Source: Candidatus Chloroploca asiatica (GTDB taxonomy: Bacteria > Chloroflexota > Chloroflexia > Chloroflexales > Chloroflexaceae). Taken from it: a stretch of DNA of 64,000 nucleotides. The stretch's first letter is position 1. Each line of letters starts with the position of its first letter. Under the pieces are notes generated by a model. The model was given only the letters and a program-made list of their open reading frames with translations. It had not been told where the DNA came from and ran no database searches. The DNA lies in assembly GCF_002532075.1 (NCBI RefSeq), contig NZ_LYXE01000085.1:1-64000 (forward strand). Reading direction: 5' to 3'. The position numbers and the translations under genes were made by a program. This document shows positions 59,701 to 64,000 of the stretch, one piece after another.

Positions 59701-60647
59701 AGATTATCGCACGGGGCCGAGTGGAACCCGCTCCCGAGACTCATATTGGTCGCAGCGACGTTGATGCTAGGATTGGTGACGTGCAACACCCAGACCCGAT
59801 CCAGCGCCTTGGCTTGATCTGAGGTATACGCGAGCGTGCAGGGACTGGTGCGGTTCGCATCCATACAGAACGTATTGCCAGCGCCATCGGTGAAACGGCT
59901 AAAGACCTGGATCGGAAAAAGCCAGGCTCCCGGCGCAACACGGGCGACGATGCCCGCCACATGCGTGCCGTGGTCGCACCCCGTAATGCCAGACGCACAG
60001 TTGAGACCGGCATTATTTGCGGTCGAACTAGTCGCCCCCCCGGGGCAGAGCGACGAGGCCCCCTGGCTCGCCACGTTGCTCGAATAGCATGCTTCGGCGA
60101 TGACTTTGCCAAACAGGGCCGGGTGGGTCTTCTGCACCCCTGTATCAAGGACCGCGACCGTCCAGCCGCTGCCGGTATAGTTAAGAAAATGGGCATTGTT
60201 TGCGCCAATGAGGGGCAAGGTCTCGTCCATCAGGGGTGGCACTGGTACATCCAGATTAAGCTGAAGCACCGCAGGGTCGCGGGCCAGGGCCTCCAACCCT
60301 GCCTCATCAACAATCAGGGCCAGGAAGGGAAAAGCGTCAAAGCGTTTGACCTGGCTCACCTGGTGTCCCCCCAGGCGGGCGAGCACCGCATCGCTGGCTG
60401 TGTGGATAGCGCGAGTGAGTCGATTGACCTCAGTTGCGTCAACCGTACGCGCCTGTTGCACCTGTGCAAACGCAGGCACCTGCAACTCAATCAACACCGG
60501 AATCTCGCCATACCGTGCGAGCGCCTGCCGAAGCTCGTTCCCAATAGGAAGTTGCGCCTCAGCCTGCGCCTCAAGCCTGGACACCAGCACCAACGGCAGC
60601 ACCAGCAGCATCGTCAAGACAACCACCAGTCGTAGCGCTTGTTTCAT
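56739..60647 (-). CDS. Secreted subtilisin-like serine protease with Ig-like modules
   Basis: A 1302-residue exported protease. Signal peptide at 1-30; an I9-like propeptide region (PVLIELQVPAFAQV...). The S8 catalytic triad is intact: Asp near 168 (VAVLDTGV), His near 229 (DHGTHVAGIVA), Ser near 408 (GGTSMAAPHVAGAIA). Then a PPC-like domain (DVDHYYYFGTVGQRLTIRMNR), an IPT-like stretch, a PKD-like segment, a DUF11 repeat (LTITKRGPATAVPNQPFTYTLTIANQGATTATNLLVRDRLPTGATYV), and a final domain after VYLPIILDRAG. GGGAG precedes the ATG by 7 bp. Located 43 bp after the BTAD regulator region's repeats on the same strand as the giant surface protein, it may process surface proteins (inference). Confidence 0.9.
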   Translation of the reverse strand: MKQALRLVVVLTMLLVLPLVLVSRLEAQAEAQLPIGNELRQALARYGEIPVLIELQVPAFAQVQQARTVDATEVNRLTRAIHTASDAVLARLGGHQVSQVKRFDAFPFLALIVDEAGLEALARDPAVLQLNLDVPVPPLMDETLPLIGANNAHFLNYTGSGWTVAVLDTGVQKTHPALFGKVIAEACYSSNVASQGASSLCPGGATSSTANNAGLNCASGITGCDHGTHVAGIVARVAPGAWLFPIQVFSRFTDGAGNTFCMDANRTSPCTLAYTSDQAKALDRVWVLHVTNPSINVAATNMSLGSGFHSAPCDNLTQYNEVRLAINQLRNVNVATVIAAGNSGYRNAMAAPACLTPAISVAASDKNDQIASFSNLSPLTTLIAPGTPILAPVPTSMTPIYQARGGTSMAAPHVAGAIATLKEAQPNATVPQIVTALTSSGPNLTDQRSGGFVTKRRLNTWSALCTLITCDSDDFRVIGANQTINGAINPAGDVDHYYYFGTVGQRLTIRMNRTSGSHDPYIELLSPTGFRVAFNDNGGGGVNALINGYLLPQSGMYQLRVRSMNNATGNYQIITSTQAEPLNPAPQISRFSPTSTAGTIFGADFWVAIYGNNFTPATQVRWNGQLRAKFYSSPTLIYIRVLGGDISLPWPRNAFISVENPTPGGGSVTRAFPIRDPFLGESKLLTPASGSSVSAGISHTFAISWTAPLTTTTWRDMQAMDLRLRNEEGEIAAWVRVVERANDQGGSFYRLLNASEEIIGEGLPGEAVSLVLTDTVTLDLATSQFTGSGLTAIMTPTLTFGPAAIGTYNVEFRVDTKSGEDDDPKVQEDVLGTFTVLPAGCEVAIAEVNLTGAATGLVDEVLVYNAAVSPVNASIPLTYTWTPEPATGQGFPNAAFRFAEAGNYLVSVQVENCGAFAAGIQPVQISSGASPELTITKRGPATAVPNQPFTYTLTIANQGATTATNLLVRDRLPTGATYVAGGAQVGDEVQWQIPALAGYGETTVVTVTVQATADLVNSDYRAEADDSVKAQGDITVTTRLVNAQILLTAVTTATLRYANEDQQSQIVVPGGAVVDDTVLTYVERAAPLDLGELTYAGRAFRLAGYQNNHPVHDPRLYETIVVSLSYDPTAIAGLDPATLTLRAWNGDRWQHDGISCTVKSEAQQLDCTLATPLLTDYVLVSASTGGSRTVYLPIILDRAGTLSKTAAITSITQSGSQYNVVFQTFGFTAQLPGDHVHFFFDTVPPEEAGMPGSGPWYVYGGPSPFTGYGIADRPVGATQMCILVANPDHSVILGSGNCVDLP

Positions 60648-60787
60648 CTTTTTGCTCCCTCATTTCTCCATGCCTGCGCAAAAAGTCTATCAGAGCCAGC
60701 GTTACACCAGCGTTATATGGCGAGGAGCGGGGCACGGGCAGGGCGGGGGCACGGCGGCGCGGGGGCTCGGCGGCGGCTGTAGGGGCA

Positions 60788-60847
60788 CGGCTTGCCCGTG
60801 CCCGGCTTGCCCGTGCCCGGCTTGCCCGTACCCGGCTTGCCCGTGCC
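60788..60847. repeat. Four tandem 15-bp repeats
   Basis: Four head-to-tail copies of CGGCTTGCCCGTGCC (one with A for G) fill 60788-60847, just before the stop side of the BTAD regulator. Inverted relatives (GGGGCACGGGCA) lie at 60733-60744, so a fold-back is possible. The rest of the 219-bp gap shows nothing clear. Confidence 0.85.
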
Positions 60848-60866
60848 CTTCCTTCCATGGGGCGGC

Positions 60867-63800
60867 TTAACTCACGTTGTTGTGTTGCGCAAGGGTTACG
60901 GCTCGCTGGAGATACGCGTGGGACGTCGTGGGTTGTGCGGCGTCCCAGGCGGTAAGGGCCGCTTGGAGTAGGTGTTCGATGGGGGCGGGTTGTATCTGTT
61001 GATCAGGGTTACAGAGCCGGCGGGTATGGGCAATAGCCTCTTCGTGCCGGTTGTTGTTCAACGCGAGGTCGAGCAGAATCCAGAGGGCTTGCCAGTAGAG
61101 GGGGTAGGAGGCAGGGTTTTTGTGCCAGCTTTTCAGGGCTGCCCGTGCCAGTCGTTCTGCTTGCTGGTGGTTGTTGTGTCGCCAGTGCAGCCACGCCTGC
61201 GCGGCCTGGTGCGCCCCAAGGTAGTCGTACATCCCAATCGATTTGGCAAGGGGCAAGCCACCCCGGATCATCGCCTCGACCTCGGCCTCGCGCCCCTGAC
61301 GGCGATAGACGATTACCAGATACGCCAGACAACGCGCCTGGTGCGCAAGGTCGCCCGTCGCTTCAGCTAGCTTCAGCGTCGCATGCAATACTGCCTCGGC
61401 CTCGGCAGCATCGCCGTACCAGAGCAAATTGAACCCGAGACCAAACTGGTACCTGACGCGTATCTCGGGCGGCACCTCGGGCGTCAGGGCGTCAAGTGCT
61501 GTTCGCGCATAGGTGAGCGCCTCTAACGATGGCGCAAAGCGGTTGCTCCGGTTGCGTTGCTGGCTCAGGTTGAGAAAGAGCGCTGCTCGCTGCAGCGACG
61601 TCCCATGCGCTACCAGCAACGGGCGAACCTCGTTCAGGCGCTGCTCCATCGTGACGGTTCGCCCCCACCAGTAGAGCAGGGTCAGTTCATCGAGTTGGAG
61701 TTGGCACCACTCGTGCCACCACGCTTCGTCGACCTGCGCATCTGGGGGGCCAAGGAGGTGCGCTGCCCGTTCGTAGTGCAGCGCAATCTGTGCGTACCCA
61801 CCCTGATCGCGTTGCCAGGTATGCCCGAGTTTCCGTTCTAGGCGTGCTTGTACCCACGGGGCTTGCCCGGTGGCAGCTTGCAGTGCTCGTTCAAATGCCG
61901 CACGGGCCAGGTCAGCGCGGGCCTGCCAGAGTTGCACCTCGCCCATCGTTTCGTAGACCTGCAGTGTGCGTTGTGCAGTGGTCGGATGGGCCGGAAGCTC
62001 GAGGAACAACGCCGCCGCTCGTTCGAGGGCGGCCAGCGCTTCACTGTATGCATAGATCCGCCGGGCGGCCTCGGCTTCACGCAGAGAGGCGTCGATCGCC
62101 TCGGCGGCGTGTCCGGCGGCTGCATAATGATGCGCTATCATGCCCGCACTCCGGTCGGCATCAGGCCCGGTCTCCTCACACAGCGCCTCGGCAACCTGTC
62201 GGTGCAACATCCGTCGCCGAGTGCGACTCAGACGCGCATAGGCCGTATCGCGTAGCCGGGCATGGCTGAAATCATACGCCTCACCATCCTGTTCACGAAT
62301 AATCCGTCGCTGCCATGCTTCATCCAGACAGGCGACGAGCGTCGCCTCATCGTGCGTACTTGCTTGCGCCAGGACGCGGTAAGTAAACGAGCGCCCGATC
62401 ACGGCGGCGAGTTCGATCACCTCGCGTGTTGTCGGGGCCAGTTGCGCCAGCCGAGCCTCAACGATCTGCCGAAGCTGCGGCGGTAACGCGGTTGCCGCTA
62501 CCGCCTCGGTGACTGTCTGTTGAGCGGTGCTCAATTGAGGAAGAAGACCAGCCCGCACCAGTTCAACAATAAAGAGCGGGTACCCCTCACTTTGTTGATA
62601 CATCCAGGTGCCAGCTTCGACTTCCAGTGGCGCCCCGGCCACATAGCTTGCCAGCGCGACCGTCTCTTCCTGACTCAGCGGCTCCAGATCGATTGAGGAC
62701 ACCACCCCTTGCCGGGTGAGCCGGGCCTGCCATGTGCTCAACCGGGGTTCAAAGGCGTGATCTTCACTGCGCATCGTCGCCACCACGACTAGCTTTGATC
62801 CGCCAGCGTGATCGCGTGGCGCCGTCAATAAAAACTGGAGCCAATCGAGCGTATCATTGTCGCACCATTGCAGATCATCGAGCACCAGCAGTAGTGCGTG
62901 GCGTCCGGTGAGCAAACCATGCGTCAGGGCCTGGAAGAGCCGCGTGCGTTGCCACGGCTCACTCAGTGGCTCGGGGGGCGGTAGATCCGCCCGCTCTGCG
63001 AGCAACTCGGGCATCAGGCGGGCCAATTCACGCACCCAGGGATCGGCCAGGGGCCGCAACGGAAGCGCACGCAGCCATGCGACAACAGGTGCATAGGCGA
63101 GTTCGCCAGTGGTGGCGTAACAATGGGCCATTGCGACCGCAAGGCCCTGGCGTGCTACCCATTCAGCCAGTTCCTCGGCCAGGCGTGTCTTGCCGATCCC
63201 CGCCTCACCAGTCAGCAGTACCAGGCGTGGTGTGTCGCGGCCTGTTTGTTGCCAGGCGGACTGCAGCGTCGCCACGGCACCCTTGCGACCAACGAGCGGG
63301 ATCGTCGGCACAGTTCGAGCGGGAACCCGATCGGCCTGGGCTCCTTGCGCTCGCTCGTATTCTTGGATGGTCGTTGCACCTGGCATAACGCCCAGTTCAC
63401 GCTGAAAGATCGTCACACAGCGATGATAGGCCCGCAACGCCCCGGCGCGATCACCGCTCTGCGCCGCGAGCCGGATCAGCGCACGATGCGCCGGCTCGTG
63501 CAGTGGCTCCATCCGCACGAGTTGCCGGAGCGACGCCTGTGCGATTGGATGATCACCCATCTCTTCGGCGTGCAGCGCCACACGTTCAAGTGCCGTCAGG
63601 CACGCATCACGGAGGCGCTCACGCTCGATCAGCAACCAATCGTCATACAGCCCCGGCAGCAGATCGCCCTGATAGGCTTGCACTGCGGTCTGGAAATGCA
63701 TACGCGCCAGGGCAGGATCGTTGCCCGCCTCTGCCGCAGAGGCCGCCTCGAGTGCAGCCTGAAACGCGGCCACATCGAGCGACCAAGCGCACCGCGGCTG

Positions 63801-64000
63801 CCAGATCAACGCCTGGCGCTCACTCCGCACCAACTGATCAAACCATGGCAACGCGAGCCGCATCCGGTGAAGCAACCCGCGCAGGTTCGTCAGCGCCTGA
63901 ACCTCGGTTGAATCGGGCCACAACTGAAACGCAACCTGCGCCCGTCCCAACGGAGCATCGCGGTGCAACGCGAGATAGGCCAGCAACGCCTGCAACCGTG
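60867..64000 (-). CDS. BTAD/AAA transcriptional activator, 5' end outside window
   Basis: At least 1042 residues; the frame is still open at the window edge, so the start is missing. Order: the end of an OmpR-like wHTH (LLAYLALHRDAPLGRAQVAFQLWPDSTEVQALTNLRGLLHRMR), a bacterial transcriptional activation domain (GDLLPGLYDDWLLIERERLRDACLTALERVALHAEE...GDRAGALRAYHRCVTIFQRELGVMPG), an AAA/STAND-type ATPase with Walker A LTGEAGIGKTRLAEEL and Walker B LLLVLDDLQWCDNDTLDWL, then TPR-like helices to the C-terminus. These are SARP/MalT-like activators. No C-terminal LuxR HTH is seen. Regulated genes are unknown; the neighbouring secreted proteins are candidates only by position. Confidence 0.9.
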   Translation of the reverse strand, partial: RLQALLAYLALHRDAPLGRAQVAFQLWPDSTEVQALTNLRGLLHRMRLALPWFDQLVRSERQALIWQPRCAWSLDVAAFQAALEAASAAEAGNDPALARMHFQTAVQAYQGDLLPGLYDDWLLIERERLRDACLTALERVALHAEEMGDHPIAQASLRQLVRMEPLHEPAHRALIRLAAQSGDRAGALRAYHRCVTIFQRELGVMPGATTIQEYERAQGAQADRVPARTVPTIPLVGRKGAVATLQSAWQQTGRDTPRLVLLTGEAGIGKTRLAEELAEWVARQGLAVAMAHCYATTGELAYAPVVAWLRALPLRPLADPWVRELARLMPELLAERADLPPPEPLSEPWQRTRLFQALTHGLLTGRHALLLVLDDLQWCDNDTLDWLQFLLTAPRDHAGGSKLVVVATMRSEDHAFEPRLSTWQARLTRQGVVSSIDLEPLSQEETVALASYVAGAPLEVEAGTWMYQQSEGYPLFIVELVRAGLLPQLSTAQQTVTEAVAATALPPQLRQIVEARLAQLAPTTREVIELAAVIGRSFTYRVLAQASTHDEATLVACLDEAWQRRIIREQDGEAYDFSHARLRDTAYARLSRTRRRMLHRQVAEALCEETGPDADRSAGMIAHHYAAAGHAAEAIDASLREAEAARRIYAYSEALAALERAAALFLELPAHPTTAQRTLQVYETMGEVQLWQARADLARAAFERALQAATGQAPWVQARLERKLGHTWQRDQGGYAQIALHYERAAHLLGPPDAQVDEAWWHEWCQLQLDELTLLYWWGRTVTMEQRLNEVRPLLVAHGTSLQRAALFLNLSQQRNRSNRFAPSLEALTYARTALDALTPEVPPEIRVRYQFGLGFNLLWYGDAAEAEAVLHATLKLAEATGDLAHQARCLAYLVIVYRRQGREAEVEAMIRGGLPLAKSIGMYDYLGAHQAAQAWLHWRHNNHQQAERLARAALKSWHKNPASYPLYWQALWILLDLALNNNRHEEAIAHTRRLCNPDQQIQPAPIEHLLQAALTAWDAAQPTTSHAYLQRAVTLAQHNNVS

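Overview
The window looks like chromosomal DNA from a member of the Chloroflexota, probably class Chloroflexia near the filamentous phototrophs (Chloroflexus, Oscillochloris or relatives). This rests on protein style and is an inference: a Ycf45-like ATPase with an R3H domain, TPR proteins with repeated 'DWL' motifs plus zinc ribbons, BTAD-type ATPase regulators, large secreted proteins ending in a short 'LP[LI]' motif, and a two-protein GlgC set. GC content is fairly high, coding density is high, and genes sit in short co-directional runs. I found no rRNA, tRNA, CRISPR array, prophage or transposase gene.

Layout. 0.2-4.5 kb: pdxS-pdxT (pyridoxal phosphate synthase), a GNAT-like protein and the Ycf45/R3H ATPase. 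4.5-7.1 kb: a tightly overlapped run of tmk, darA (c-di-AMP receptor), a membrane zinc-ribbon protein and an S58 peptidase. 7.1-11.7 kb, minus strand: a SNF2 helicase and an acyl-CoA dehydrogenase. 12.0-17.2 kb: a secreted FG-GAP protein, an orphan ABC ATPase and HtpX. 17.3-19.4 kb, minus: DUF4058 protein and MFS transporter. 19.6-22.6 kb: two exported HExxH metallopeptidases. 22.6-25.5 kb, minus: a small acyl-CoA-carboxylase-epsilon-like protein, GatD, ProA and a small membrane protein. 25.7-37.8 kb: an MtaD-like deaminase, a methyltransferase (minus), rodZ-yajQ-rimO, a BlaI-type regulator (minus), a polyprenyl diphosphate synthase, a glycosyltransferase, a CPBP protease (minus) and ligA. 37.8-49.4 kb, minus: two paralogous TPR/DWL-repeat/zinc-ribbon/membrane proteins, a glycogen-synthase-like glycosyltransferase, an RlmI-like methyltransferase, two glgC-like genes, a DUF2085 membrane protein and a C39-like peptidase. 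49.5-64 kb, minus: a 2.3k-residue secreted B-repeat protein, a small conserved protein coupled to it, a secreted subtilase, and the 3' part of a BTAD/AAA regulator that runs off the window.

Genes that work together: pdxS/pdxT form one enzyme; glgC2, glgC1 and the glycosyltransferase cover glycogen synthesis, and glgC1 looks like a catalytically decayed partner of glgC2; rodZ with yajQ and rimO is a housekeeping cluster; the last 15 kb is largely surface and secretion functions.

The most unusual material is (a) the TPR/DWL-repeat pair, one member carrying exactly twelve 78-bp units; (b) a scattered family of near-perfect palindromes with 17-27 bp arms and mostly 3-nt loops, present in many intergenic gaps regardless of gene orientation; (c) a 102-bp MITE-like element just upstream of ligA, with a diverged copy upstream of the C39 peptidase gene; and (d) the giant secreted protein, whose gene is rich in an octamer I did not notice elsewhere in the window.
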